NCBI GenBank assembly: GCA_947179485.1 | Contig: OX359245.1 | Coordinates: 5,871,001-5,935,000 of the forward strand | Length of the DNA stretch: 64,000 bases | DNA from: Allacma fusca | Lineage: Eukaryota > Arthropoda > Collembola > Symphypleona > Sminthuridae | Direction: 5' to 3' | In this document: piece after piece, positions 10,064 to 21,308 of the stretch | How positions within the stretch are numbered: position 1 is the stretch's first letter | Layout: the number at the start of each line of letters is the position of its first letter | Notes under the pieces: generated by a model | Databases searched by the model: none | What the model saw: the letters and a program-made list of their open reading frames with translations, nothing else | Told to the model about the DNA's origin: nothing | Made by a program: the position numbers and the translations under genes

Positions 10064-13000
10064 TTATTGTACAGGGGACCGTATAGTTTCTCGAGCCGTA
10101 GTTTTAGGCGGAACATAACCATCTGGAGACGTGACATTTGTACGGCCTTTCTTACGCCGGCGAGGTATACATGGACCAAACCGTGGTATATCATTCTGGG
10201 TTAGTGGAACTTCGGGCATAGGTTCGTTACGGATTTGAAAATACTCCTCAGTCTGTATGTCATTCTGGAGAGCCGCAAAGATATCATCAGCGTTAGGAAC
10301 AACACGCTCATTATTAGCGCTATCTAAATTATTGAGAGCATTAGAAGTCATATTATTATCAACATTATTTATAAGATCATTGTTAGCATGAATAATAGCA
10401 TCATTTATAGCTCGAGATTTTGATCGAGTCATAATAGGAGATCGGATGATAGTTTCCGTGGAGGATGAAGGAGGTCGATATGACTCTTGGGAGGAATTAG
10501 AAGACCTCTCACAATCAGCATTGGAATCATCATTTAGATTACTCAATGAGGAATTCAATACAGGGTTGGGAGGAGTCGGAGAGTCAATTTGTGACACCAT
10601 TGGATCATCCGGATTCAAGCGAGAAGGATCTTGGTAAATGTCAATAATTTGACAGGGTTCTGTAATACTCGGGGCATAAGTTCGAAGCCGATTAACCCAG
10701 TTAGAGTCCTGGTCATTTGACGAGGTTACGGAGGAGCCAAAAGGAACAATAATAGGCTCTCTAGGAGGAAGTGGAGGAGGGACATCAATAGTGCGATGTT
10801 CGGGACGTATCTCTTCAACAGAATTATGGTGGGCATAATCGTGAAGAATTTTGTGTGTGAAAACATCAGCGTAGTCATCTTGCCATGACACTGGAGGGCG
10901 GAATGGCTTCATATTATGAGAATGGACCCTCCGGATACGGTGCTTGGCCCGTTTGGTCCCACGATATTCTACTACAAAAGAATTAATGCCACAAACTTCC
11001 ACAATTTGGTATGGTCCGATCCAATATAGTTGGAGACCTCGTCGGACTTTATCTGCAATCCAAACTAAATCACCACGTACAAAATTATGTGCCTTACGAT
11101 TTTTATTGAATTTTTCAGCTCTTTTGTGCTGTTCATTAGTTGTATTTAAGTTAGCTTGAGTGACACGTTCTTTTCGAGAACTTTCACGTTGTTCAGGAGT
11201 TTGGGGCTCAACGGTAGTAATTACAGGGGTTACGAGATCCAACTTTGTTTTAGGTTGGACCGCATAAACCAAACTAAATGGGGAGAATTTTGTTATTGCA
11301 TGTACGTGCATGTTATGTGACTTGCAAGCTTTACCTAAAAATTCATCCCAATTATCTCTTTGGGCAGATACATATTTTCTAATGTACCGTTTGATTTCTG
11401 CATTATTCCTCTCAATATTTCCATTAGAGGAGGGGTGATTAGGCATTATTTTAATATGAATTACGCCATGTTTTTGTAAAAATTGGACAAACTCAATGGC
11501 TGTAAAATGGGGGCCATTGTCCGTGACAAGGAATGGAACAACACCGATTTGTTCGAAAATTAACTTTTTCACCCATTTACAAGAATCTAGGGCAGTGTTA
11601 GTGGGACTAGCCGCTGCCCACGCAAATCGACTAGTGTGGTCAATAGCCACAAAAATATATTTATTACCGGACCTAGAAGTAGGGTCAATAGGGCCCACAT
11701 AGTCCACTGCTATACGGGTAAAGACTTCCTCAGGAGGGGGAACAATTTTCATTAGACCGAGTGGCTTGGTAGTAGCCGGGTTAGCCACCTGACAGGTAGG
11801 ACAACCCTGTATATAATTAAGGACATCCTTTGGCATCCCTTTCCAATAATACCGACGGTAGAGTTCCTGATAGGTCTTATAAATGCCTACATGGCCACCA
11901 TCAAGCGCATCATTATGGGCTAACTTCAGAATTGCTCCACGGAGAGATTTTGGCACCACAAGTTTGTAGGGGTCCACAGAGCGCTTATCAAGTCTAAATA
12001 ATAACCCTTGGATCAAAGTAAAATGTTTAGACAAGCCATTAGCATTATTTCCAGTACATTGATTAGGGACTTGTAACTTTTGAATGATAGTTTTCAAATA
12101 GTCATCATTATTTTGATGTTCAATAAATTCATCAATATTTCCACCAATTATAGCATGTACATTAGGTTCTCCCTCAATATTTGCTTGAGAGGGAATTATT
12201 GTTAAAGAGCGTAAAGGATACCGAGACAAACAATCAGCATGCGGGATATTTTTGCCCGGAACATGTATGATTTCCTTATCCTGTTGGGCTAGTTTTATTT
12301 GCCAACGAGCTATTCTGGAGTGAGGGTCCTTCATAGTACAGAGGGATGTGAGAGCAGAATTGTCAGTGCGGACCTGAATTCTCCTTCCATAAATGTAAGG
12401 CCTAAAAACCTCAAAAGCATACACAATAGCCAAACATTCCTTTTCGGGATTAGAATAATTTAGTTCAGCTCCTTTTAATAACCTAGAGGCAAATGCAATG
12501 GGACTCCAGATTTTACCATCCCTGGATTGTTCACAGGTAGCTCCTATGCGATATCCGCTCGCATCAGAGACGATTCGGATGGAAGCTTCAGCATCAAAAT
12601 AATCTAAAACAGGAGCATTAACCATGGCATCTTTTAGAGCTTGGAAGGTTGTTTCCTCCTCTTCACCCCATACAAATGGAACATCCTTCTTAGTTAGGTT
12701 ATGCAGAGGTCTGGCTTTACCTGCAAAATCTTTAATGAAAGTACGATAATAATTACAGAAGCCCAGAAATGACTGGACTTCTTTGAGACATTTAGGACTG
12801 GGGAATACTCTGACAGCTTCAATTTTTTCGGGATCAGGATTGGTTCCTTCTCCAGAAATGACGTGTCCTAGAAAGTGCAATTCATTAAATGCAAAATAGC
12901 ATTTCTTAACTTTAAATGTTAAATTGAACTTTTGAGCACGCATTAGGACAAGTTCAAGACGATACATGAGCGTATCAAAATCATTAGCAAAAATTAATAA

Positions 13001-14352
13001 ATCATCAATGTAGACTAATACAATGGTATATTTTAAATCAACAAGTACGGTGTCCATCATTGCTTGGTATACCGCTGGTGAATTTTTATACCCAAAAGGA
13101 AGTCTATTATAACAAAACTTACCCCTTGGAGTGGAGAAGGCAGTTTTCAACTGACTTCCTTCATCCAATCTCATTTGGAGAAAACCCTGTAGTGCATCAA
13201 GAGTGATGAACCACTTTGCCCCAGCCAGCTGATCCAGGCAATCGTCAACCCTAGGAATTGGGTAAGTGTCCTGTTCCACCTGTTCGTTTAGGAGGCGAAG
13301 GTCCACACATACTCGATGTGTGACAATTCCCTGGTCGTCCTTCTTTTTGGGGACCACTATGACCGGGGAGTTGTACGGAGAGACGCAGGGCCGGATGACT
13401 CCAAGGCGTAAGTTCCTTTCCACATGTTCCTCGAGGACCTTCTTTTCTAGAGGTGCCAAACGGTAGGAATATTTGTGGAAGGGTGGATGATCTCCTGTAT
13501 CTATAACAACTGGAGGATAGTTAACAACACCAAGCTCATCATCGCTACGAGCAAAGTATTCAGCATATTTATTAATTATCATTAGCACATGTTCTTGTTG
13601 TGATTCATTAATGTTAGGACCCATTTTTATTTCATTTTTATTGTAGGGAGACTTCGGAGCTTTTGCCGTAAGTTCTTCGACCTGTAAATGAAATTTCTGT
13701 TGGGGAATAACTTCAGAATTCTTATTAGACATGTTGAGATAATTGTTTTCATTGCTAAATCTTATTGTTTGCATTAAATTAGTGCTTGGTTCCGTTAAAC
13801 ATGATTCATCAGTAATTATTGAAGGAGAAGGTAGTACCTGAGAGTCCTCTTCTGTCGAGTCTCCCTTATTTAAGGCGTTTACCTGATTGTTATGATTATT
13901 ATTGATAATTTGATTTTTACGTAATATTCTTGATTGAAGCTCATGACTACGTTTATCATGAACGTCTGGATGCTCTTCAGGATCTCTTGATGATTCCAGA
14001 GAGTCGGTAAAAGGAGCGTCTAAGTCGCGTGTGCTCCATTCGCTGTCCGTGGGGATCCACATGTGTTCTGAATCATAATGTCCCACTTTGTCCTCATTAG
14101 CTGTCCCATTGGGTCCTTCGTATTCAACTAAAGATGCATGAGAATTTAAATTAAGTCCAAACCTACGGTTGAAATTACTTCCTAATAACAGAAGTGTATC
14201 CATCTCTTCTATGATGGCAAACCTATAATTGTGACCTAAATGTTCATTTCTTTTAGTATAGAAATACAAAATAGCCGAACGACAATAAGATCCGGACTGG
14301 GTTTTACATATGGTAGTAAAAGACTTCAATGAGTTACTATTTTGATACTCTT
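10064..14352 (-). CDS. pol: Pol: end of protease, reverse transcriptase, RNase H, integrase
   Basis: The frame opens after a TAA just upstream of 14352 and has no ATG, so it must be entered by frame shifting. Numbering from the TTG at 14329 (1421 codons): the C-terminal half of an aspartic protease with the LLLLGSNF core (about 45-53); RT (about 300-500) with LDALQGF and the YIDD catalytic motif (440-443); RNase H (about 585-705) with D589, D656 and D699; integrase zinc finger H805, H813, C843, C846; integrase core D876, D937, E973; then a GPY-type segment (IGPYQIVE). The tail is basic and Ser/Asn-rich. It copies the RNA genome and inserts the cDNA. The frame is intact over all catalytic domains, and the RT is clearly of the Ty3/gypsy type. 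Confidence 0.95.
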
Positions 14353-15041
14353 AGGGCAGTATTTATTTAAATAGTAAGCAGTAGCGGCCGCCATGGAGGA
14401 TAACATTGAGCCAGTATCTACTGTAGCTCTAAGAGTCACCCTATGTCCGGCCACACGCAAGGGATAAACAACATCCTGGCGTGCGTAGGTCAAATTACAG
14501 AGGCGGAGAAATTCTTGAATCATGATTTCATCATGAGAGAGAGTCTCTTCCTCCGGTGAGAGCCCATGGGGTTGGACTTCCTCGGAGTCCAGTGACCTAC
14601 AACTGGAAAGTGCACGTAATGACATACGTTTACGTGGCTTTAAATGTAATTTATTAATGATATTAGAGGAATCTTCTAATTCGTCATCCTCCAATGTGGG
14701 AAGAGGTCGGGGAGTCTCTTCCTTGAACCTGGTCTTCTTCTTCACCTTAACAGGAACAAGCGGTGGTGGTAGGTCCGGAATGTCATCGGGCATATCAATG
14801 ATAACTTGTTGCTGTACTTTGGGTGTAGGAGGAACATCAGGTAGAAATTTATTGGGATCATAAACGCCATGGTATTGAGGAGTGTAGGAAGCATGCCGAA
14901 CAGTTGGAACCTGAAAAGCTGGATGTGGAATGCTAAGTTGAATATTATTAACCTGATTACTCACCCTAACACTGGGTTTATGATTGTGAGGCTGGATGGT
15001 CTGGTCGGCCCCGCCCGCCAGACCATTCAGTTTCCCGGAGT
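14326..15041 (-). CDS. pro: Pro frame: linker and N-terminal half of aspartic protease
   Basis: Open frame from just upstream of the gag stop down to a TGA at 14328-14326, in the -1 frame relative to gag. No ATG start is needed, since the -1 signal at the gag end feeds it. The C-terminal part holds the catalytic VDTGS motif of a retroviral-type aspartic protease (around 14400-14420). The second half of the protease (LLLLGSNF) is in the next -1 frame, with about 26 bases of overlap (14352-14326) and no canonical slippery heptamer. In known gag-pro-pol elements the second shift falls after the protease, so here the break inside the domain is more likely a mutation. Confidence 0.75.
14996..15036 (-). 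promoter_or_regulatory. programmed -1 frameshift signal between gag and pro
   Basis: On the minus strand the gag frame ends CCG GGA AAC TGA, giving the canonical slippery heptamer G GGA AAC (15036-15030) directly against the gag stop (15029-15027). Immediately downstream is a hairpin: ATGGTCTGG (15026-15018) pairs perfectly with CCAGACCAT (15004-14996), with a GC-rich loop. The same heptamer is used by the gypsy-derived mammalian gene PEG10 and by luteoviruses. A -1 slip enters the protease frame exactly. Confidence 0.88.
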
Positions 15042-16460
15042 ATTATTAATCGGGACTGAGGCTGGGGCTTCAGCGGGAGGGATCGGGCCATTCACCATTC
15101 CTTGGCGATCCTGACCATAGCCTCGGTTAACCCAATTCGGTTGTGGACCCTGAGAACGTTGTTGCTGGCCCTGGTATTGGGATTGTTGATTCCCGGGATA
15201 TTGCGATTGTTGATTCCCTTGGTATTGAGGACTAGGACGAGGTCGTTGGTAATTCGGGAAATTATTATCCGGGTGTTGATAATTCCGTTGAGGCGGAGGA
15301 TTGTTGGACTGCCGATAATTCTCCAGAGACGGATAATTCTGCTGAGGAGGGTGCTCGTCAAAGTGCATCAGATCCGGCGGTTGTTGATGTTGCCTGGAAT
15401 TGGCATTGTAACCCGAAGAATTCCAATTCCCGTTGGAATGCGCGGGTGAATGCTGGAAATTTCCCTGAGAGGATAAATCATTATTATAATTGGGACCTGG
15501 TGCCTGATTACCATTATGAAGGAAACGGGAATTACGCGTGTCCATGTTGGACATGATGCGAGAGGTGTTACCATTCACCAAATCCCGCTGGAAATCCCTG
15601 CATTGCTTCCAGTGGTGATTACTGCGATTACAGTAATCACAAACCAACTGGTTAGCAGCCCTGACTGAACTCTCGTTCAGTTGTGGAGCCTGGGAAGCAG
15701 ACGTGGAGGACCGAGACCGGGCATTATTGTCCATCGGAGTGTTCCTCAATAGTCCTCGGATGTTCTTGATGAACTCCGGGATGTTCCGGGACAGTGTGAC
15801 GGCAAAGGAGTCGATGGATGGAGGCAGCTTCCCTCTAGCCTTTTCAATGATGGCATCATCCGTCATCCGGGGATCCAGATCCAGGCATAAATGTTGCAAT
15901 TCCGCAACAAAAGAATCAGCGGACATCCCTGCTGTATATCGGAAGGAATCCAGGGCCGCCTGCTTCGCTGGCTTGAGGTTCTCATGGTCGAACCTCCGGA
16001 TGAGACTGGAAGAGACAAACTTCCATATTTCCTTTGCAGGTTTTCCCATTTCCTCGTAGAGGCGGATCCTGGGAAATTCAGAGCGGAACCATTCCTGGAC
16101 AGCCTTATCGGGAGACTTCTGGAAAAATTTCCTTAAGTTAAGGACCACGGAGTCAGGGCTGACGAACATGTCCTTAGAGTAGAAATCAACATGGCGGACG
16201 AAGGCCCGGGGGTCATCGTCGCTATAATATTGTTCGACTTCAGCCCGAAATCGATCCAGTCTTCTGTACTTCTCGTCGGAAGACTTAGGATTCGGTGCCC
16301 CAAGAAGATCAGCAACAGGGACGTTCACCATGGACGGACCCAACATGGGTTGTTGAGTGAAAGGATCGGAATGTCCACTAAATTGTTGTGGTGGATTAGT
16401 GGAAGAACCAAAGAAATCCCCGAAAGGGTCAAACGATGTCCAAGCGGATTGTTGATCCAT
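15027..16460 (-). CDS. gag: Gag nucleocapsid polyprotein
   Basis: 477 residues from an ATG at 16460. Residues about 60-240 match the helical retrotransposon Gag core (for example the VQEWFRSEFPRI and SFRYTAGMSADSFVAELQHL segments). A single CCHC zinc knuckle follows (C274, C277, H282, C287), then a Gln/Pro/Asn-rich tail with repeated YQGNQQSQYPG-type words to the stop. Gag packages the RNA and forms the particle. The stop codon lies inside the frameshift signal, so most ribosomes make Gag and a minority continue into Pro-Pol. Confidence 0.92.
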   Translation of the reverse strand: MDQQSAWTSFDPFGDFFGSSTNPPQQFSGHSDPFTQQPMLGPSMVNVPVADLLGAPNPKSSDEKYRRLDRFRAEVEQYYSDDDPRAFVRHVDFYSKDMFVSPDSVVLNLRKFFQKSPDKAVQEWFRSEFPRIRLYEEMGKPAKEIWKFVSSSLIRRFDHENLKPAKQAALDSFRYTAGMSADSFVAELQHLCLDLDPRMTDDAIIEKARGKLPPSIDSFAVTLSRNIPEFIKNIRGLLRNTPMDNNARSRSSTSASQAPQLNESSVRAANQLVCDYCNRSNHHWKQCRDFQRDLVNGNTSRIMSNMDTRNSRFLHNGNQAPGPNYNNDLSSQGNFQHSPAHSNGNWNSSGYNANSRQHQQPPDLMHFDEHPPQQNYPSLENYRQSNNPPPQRNYQHPDNNFPNYQRPRPSPQYQGNQQSQYPGNQQSQYQGQQQRSQGPQPNWVNRGYGQDRQGMVNGPIPPAEAPASVPINNTPGN

Positions 16461-19400
16461 TGTTGAAATAGGCTGCGTCTAAAAAATTGCTAGCACTGAC
16501 AAAGATGTAAGATGAATAATTACAAAAACCCACAAACGGATGGTAATTAGTAATCCAAAAATGACAATTAGAATTAAATTGTAAGTTGTAAGTCTCTTAG
16601 GTAGAATCAACTTTAATTTGAAAATGCAATGAATGCAAAGTGAGATTTGTGTATTTAATGTGATGATGAATTATGATAAGTAATCACAGATGCTAAATAA
16701 GTAGTCACACAATAGTGAGTAGATAATATCAAAGGATCGACAGTCCTTGAGATTATCATATGCAAAAAACTAGATATTATGTGAATGGGAATAGCGTCCA
16801 AAATTATCGAAAATTCAAACAAATTCAAAAAATATTAAATGATATCAGTAGCATCACAAGCTTGAAAAAATCAAAGTCAAAAAAAAATCCAAGATACCTA
16901 CAATTGAAAATAATTCAAACACAAAACGTAAAAATTAATCAGTCTTTGTCAATAGATTTACAAAATGATGATAAGTGGAGTAGCAATAATAATCAGTATT
17001 AGTCAAAATGGACCTGAAAGGAATATCCGCAGATAAATTATCAGTAGCGTCTCAACCTTGAGGAATACAAAGGCTGACCTCGGAGGAGTTGACCTCACAA
17101 TCAGCACTGATTGTGTGTGTCCCGATGCCTTATTGTGAATGGCCTAGGGAACAGATGGATGACCACGCCGAGTTTAGAAATTCAAAATGGCGGATCTTCA
17201 AAATTATTGGTTAATTCTCAACAGTTCTAGAGAAACAGAAAAATATTAATGACCAGTCATAAATTGCACATAACGGATGAATGAAGTCTGAACGATGCTG
17301 TAATATAAAAGTGACACATTAATTTCCAAAATATTGATTTAAGGGTATCAGGACTGAATTAATCAATCCCCAGAAATTATAATGGAAACAGGACACAAGG
17401 TAGGATAATATTATGACCACATGGTGTATGGTCAGGGATGAAGCATGGCAATAGAAACTCAAAATTTCAATTAATTATTGAAATCCTGAATGAGACCAGG
17501 TTAACTACCTGTAAATGTGGGACAAATCTAAACAAATTAGGAATAATAATTATTGAAGATCACTGGGTATACGGGGAAAACAAAAATTCAAATAGGAATG
17601 AATTTGGGAAGTGAGATGAAAAGCAGGAATTGTAATATCAATTAATTGCAATTCTAAGGCTTGTCCAACGTATGGACTGTAGGTAAGTATACAAACGAAA
17701 TCACTACACAGTAATGAAGAGTTATAATGGATGATTATGTTCTTTCTAAATTTCAAAAATTGAAAGTTGGAAGAAGAGACTAAATTCAAAAAAAAATTCC
17801 AATTCCAGAGATATAGAACTGTGTGGGATAGAGGGACTGAGGGACTGACTGTAGCAAGATGACCTGAAGTAATAATAATACGCTGGGGTATTATGAGACG
17901 GGTCATAAAAAAATGACAAAGTCCAAAATTATTACAAAATAATTATTCACGCGTAGGGAAAAAGATATACGCGCGTACTAGGAAAATAATAATCAGCCGT
18001 AACAGGCTATGAGATTCAGTGGCAAAATAAATTCCCAAAATGAAATTGCATTAGTAAGTCCCATCTACCGTATGGACACTGGAGGAAAGTACTTACGATT
18101 CCAAAATGCAATTAGCTCATAAATTTCAAAATCTATTTTGAAGGGGCAACATGAGACGAGTATTTTTTCAAAAATAATAATGAAACCGAAATGAAAATCG
18201 GCCAAGTGAATGCTGAGTCTGTGAGAGAATAACAGGGAAAAAGAAATTACACTTGTAAGGTCTTTCCTCAGCACGGTCAAAAGAAATGGCCAGAGTAATT
18301 GGAGATTCAAAATTAATTCAAAAATAAATATGCCATACTTCAAAATAAACTGAAATTTTGAAAGTGTGGAAATTCGGAACACACTGTATAATGGGTGGAC
18401 GAGGGAAACAAAAATTGGAGCGAAAATAACTAAAAAAAAATAAAATGCAATTGTAAGTCTTTTCCTATCAATGGCCACAATTTAACTCCGTAGTGGATGT
18501 ATGAGGTCGCAATAGAGCCCGCAAAAAGTTCCCAAAATGAAATCAGAGTATTCGGAAATTCAAGAGTGAATTCCTAAATGATTTGAAATTGGAATCAAAA
18601 ATGAGACGGGAAAAGCGGTCCAAAACTATAAGCCACAATTGTAAGGTCTTTCCACGGTGTGGAGACACGCCGTATGAGATGATGGTAGCTTATGAGCTGT
18701 AGGGGCAACTTGAGACCAAGCCAAATTTTTTCAAAAAGGTCAAAATAAATTGGAAAAATTATTATCCACACGATTTATAATGAGTTAAAGAAATGGACCA
18801 AAATATAATTGGAAATTACAGCACGACAACATGGTAACCATAGGCCGTATATGGGAAGGAGAAACGGATATTACAAACGGCGTGGTCGAGTCATGAACGT
18901 CCCAAAATTTTAAAGAGGACTGAAATGAATTTTTTCCGGAGCAATTCCCACATACACAGTAGAGCAATAATTCCAAAAATAATGATTCGGTAACACCAGC
19001 AATGCATTAAAATTGGCTTAGAATAATTGAAACGAAAATAATCAAAATGGACGAGGAAAGTACGGGAAAATTTATAGGACCAAAATCAGCACTCAAATAT
19101 TTCCCAAATTATGCGGGAGTCAAAACTTTACCACATAAGTGTAAAAATTATAAGGAAAATTCACACAATCCTACAAATGAACAGCAACCTTCAGAAATAA
19201 AGAGAATGAGAAATAAGGTAAAAAAAATCGATACGTTAACCTTACCCTTATCCAAAACGAGCATCCAAAATTATTTTCCGACACTTTACCACTTTTACCA
19301 ACACACAACAGATAAGTTCAGTTCAGTTCCTTTTCACGGAAAATTTATGTAAACACAATAAAAGTCCTTTTTGAGAGTCACTGAGATGAGTAAAATCACT

Positions 19401-19668
19401 AATTCACAAAAAAATCCAATGAATAGCCGGAGATCTAGGGATGAGTTGTTGACGGCGTGGTGAGTCGGCCTGCACTACTGCTGTGTACGGAGGACGGCGT
19501 GGTTGAAGATGGCGGCCTATAGGTTTTGCCGATGACCACGCTGCTCCTACTGCTGTGTGCCGTGCTGCTGCCGGGGCGGGATGAGACGCGTCCTGGGAAG
19601 CTGGAAAGGCGAGCACTCGCCGGCTCGGTAATGGCAGAGGGGGAAAGCCACGCACCTCCACCAAAAAA
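16461..19668 (-). other. 3.2-kb untranslated leader with degenerate repeats
   Basis: The region between the 5' LTR and gag has no convincing frame. In plus-strand coordinates a GTAAGGTCTTTCC-like word recurs at about 18054, 18255, 18453 and 18641 (spacing 201, 198 and 188), each in a loosely similar context, so part of the leader is an old tandem array of about 195 bp. The LTR-proximal 250 bases (19420-19665) are strikingly GC-rich compared with the rest. Packaging signals or an IRES could lie here, but nothing in the sequence proves it. Confidence 0.6.
19646..19663 (-). other. candidate tRNA primer-binding site
   Basis: Five bases inside the 5' LTR the minus strand reads TGGTGGAGGTGCGTGG, starting with the TGG that pairs with a tRNA CCA end. 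Position and first bases fit a primer-binding site. I could not assign the tRNA. Confidence 0.6.
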
Positions 19669-19971
19669 TGTCAGATATGACAATCCTATATTAACTTAAT
19701 TTTAACTAAATCTAATTTATGGGCTCTTCTAAATATATGAAATGGGAAGTCTCCTAATATTTGCGATAGTTTTTAGGAGAATAAGAGCCATGTGTGTCAC
19801 GTTTGAGATCCTTTTTAGTACTCCTCGTTTATTAATATATAAGTGATCCAGCGGACCTAGACCGGAGGTGGAAGATGATTGGAACTCCCAGTTCCAATAA
19901 CCCCACTTCCCTTGACTATACATATAATAATATGGGTGTACCCCATAAGGTTGTGAGATACCACTCTCACA
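19669..19971 (-). repeat. 5' LTR of the retrotransposon
   Basis: A 303-bp direct repeat of 1296-1598 with two mismatches, followed by the CTTG target duplication (19972-19975). It should hold the element's promoter. Confidence 0.95.
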
Positions 19972-19975
19972 CTTG

Positions 19976-21300
19976 CGTTTGAATTGCCTTGAGTAACGAT
20001 TACATGTTAAACTGAGAAAATAGAATATTTTGCCATAAATTTCCGTTTAAAATCCGTTATATTAATTTTAGCATTGGTTATATGGGAGCCTTGCCGGGAC
20101 AAACAAATCTGTACGGTGTAACTAAATATCCGTTGTAGAGCCAGCCATTATATCGAGTTTTCCCTGTAGTTGACGTTGTGTCCGGGAACAGCCTTAAAAC
20201 GTTGTTTATAATTTCGAAAATCTTTTTATCCTTGAAGAATCCCACAGAATGACCATTTATGAATGTAGCTATTATCATGGTATCTATTAATGTAAAATAA
20301 CTCAATTTTAAATTTCCTCACATGATAAAAATCATAATGGAAAAAGTATGGTTGTCATAGTCGAGTGAAAGCAAGTATAATTGGTTTTTTAAAACCTCAA
20401 GACGGCTCTTAAAAAACATCAAAATCCACCCTTGAAAAAAAAATTGACACTCTTCCTAAATAAAACGTGAAATTTCATCAAAACAAATAAAGAAGCACAA
20501 TCTGAATAAACATTCCGACAGTCCGCATATGTAGGGCTCTATCTAAATTTCCTATGAACACAATCATTTAAAATACAATTGCCCCAACGTATTTTCAATA
20601 ATTATTACGTAAACTGTAACATTGAAACTTAATTGAAAATGATTTTAAGACACGAGGTAACATTGGAAGTGTCGTTGTTGATACATATTTGAAAAACACA
20701 AAATCTTTGGAATTTTTAAATAAAATTGTGTAAAGCACATTTGAACCATTTCCTAACGAACCAAATGGCAATATATCTCAAAACCAAGAAACACATTAAA
20801 ATAAAGGTACTTTTATCCCCTGCTGATAAAGCTGTTTTCTTCTGTCCTGCTTGCCGTTAAATAAGACTCTAATGGGATGAATCTTCTTCACAGTTCCGCA
20901 TCACGTGAGTACAAAGTAATATGGCGAGCATGGGAAGTCCTTCCGTATTTCCTACAAACGAATGTTAAGTCCTTATTTTTCCTAATTTTGAAATTCAGCT
21001 ACAAAAAAAAGGGAATTCCAATATATCATAATATCTTGAATAAATTTGTCAATAACTTTTAAAAGTTTTAATGTAGCAGGTATCACTGGGGCTAAAGTTT
21101 TTGAAATAAAGTCTTCTAACTCCACATTGCATTTAAAAAAAAGGATAAAACACAATTTAAAGAATGACTTCCAACAAATTAAAAATAAATTTATAGTAAT
21201 CCGAAATTATTAATACCACTTTTAGTCAATTCAAATTGAGTATTTTAATGAAACTACCTAGTTCAATACTTTGTCGAGGGGTTATTTGTACATACTATGC
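19976..21300. other. non-coding flank
   Basis: AT-rich, no gene. It holds the right pogo-like end (to 20166) and, from about 20659, the first copy of the long direct-repeat module. A 75-codon minus frame at 20078-20305 overlaps the pogo-like end and is not considered real. Confidence 0.5.
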
Positions 21301-21308
21301 ATACAAAA

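Larger units (their letters stand above)
1296..19971 (-). mobile_element. full-length Ty3/gypsy-type LTR retrotransposon, 18.7 kb
   Basis: Two 303-bp direct repeats (1296-1598 and 19669-19971) start TGT and end ACA and are flanked by the same 4-bp duplication, CTTG (1292-1295 and 19972-19975). Genes run on the minus strand, so the right LTR is the 5' LTR. Internal order is leader, gag, protease, RT, RNase H, integrase, long Ser/Thr/Pro-rich frame, accessory frames, polypurine tract. PR-RT-RH-INT order and the RT sequence place it in the Ty3/gypsy (Metaviridae) group. The LTRs differ at only two sites, so insertion was recent. At 18.7 kb it is far longer than most members, because of the leader, the STP-rich frame, the BTB-like frame and an inverted duplication. 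Several in-frame stops or frame shifts mean this copy may not be fully functional. Confidence 0.96.
210..20166. mobile_element. possible pogo/Tigger-like element, split by the LTR retrotransposon
   Basis: At 210 a sequence starting CAGGAAAAACTCGATATAA follows a TA. At 20166 a near reverse complement (TTATATCGAGTTTTCCCTG) ends just before a TA. CAG termini with TA target sites are typical of pogo-type Tc1/mariner elements. Both ends also share a GGACAAATTT-like inner motif with the complete miniature element at 747-932. If the LTR element is removed, the two ends are about 1.3 kb apart, as expected for one old non-autonomous element split by the retrotransposon. No transposase frame is visible. 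They could also be two unrelated fragments. Confidence 0.35.

Noticed and set aside
14657..16466. Several 60-118-codon frames opposite or overlapping gag and pro
   Set aside because: Shadows of the real frames. The low-complexity Gln/Asn/Pro coding sequence keeps other phases open.
16760..17002. 80-codon Lys/Asn-rich plus-strand frame
   Set aside because: Low complexity and antisense within the retrotransposon leader.
19646..19663. Assigning a specific tRNA to the primer-binding site
   Set aside because: Only the TGG and position are convincing. I cannot match the following bases to a tRNA without a search.
19404..19683. GC-rich 82-86-codon frames next to the primer site
   Set aside because: They overlap the leader and primer site, appear in two phases and have no domain similarity.
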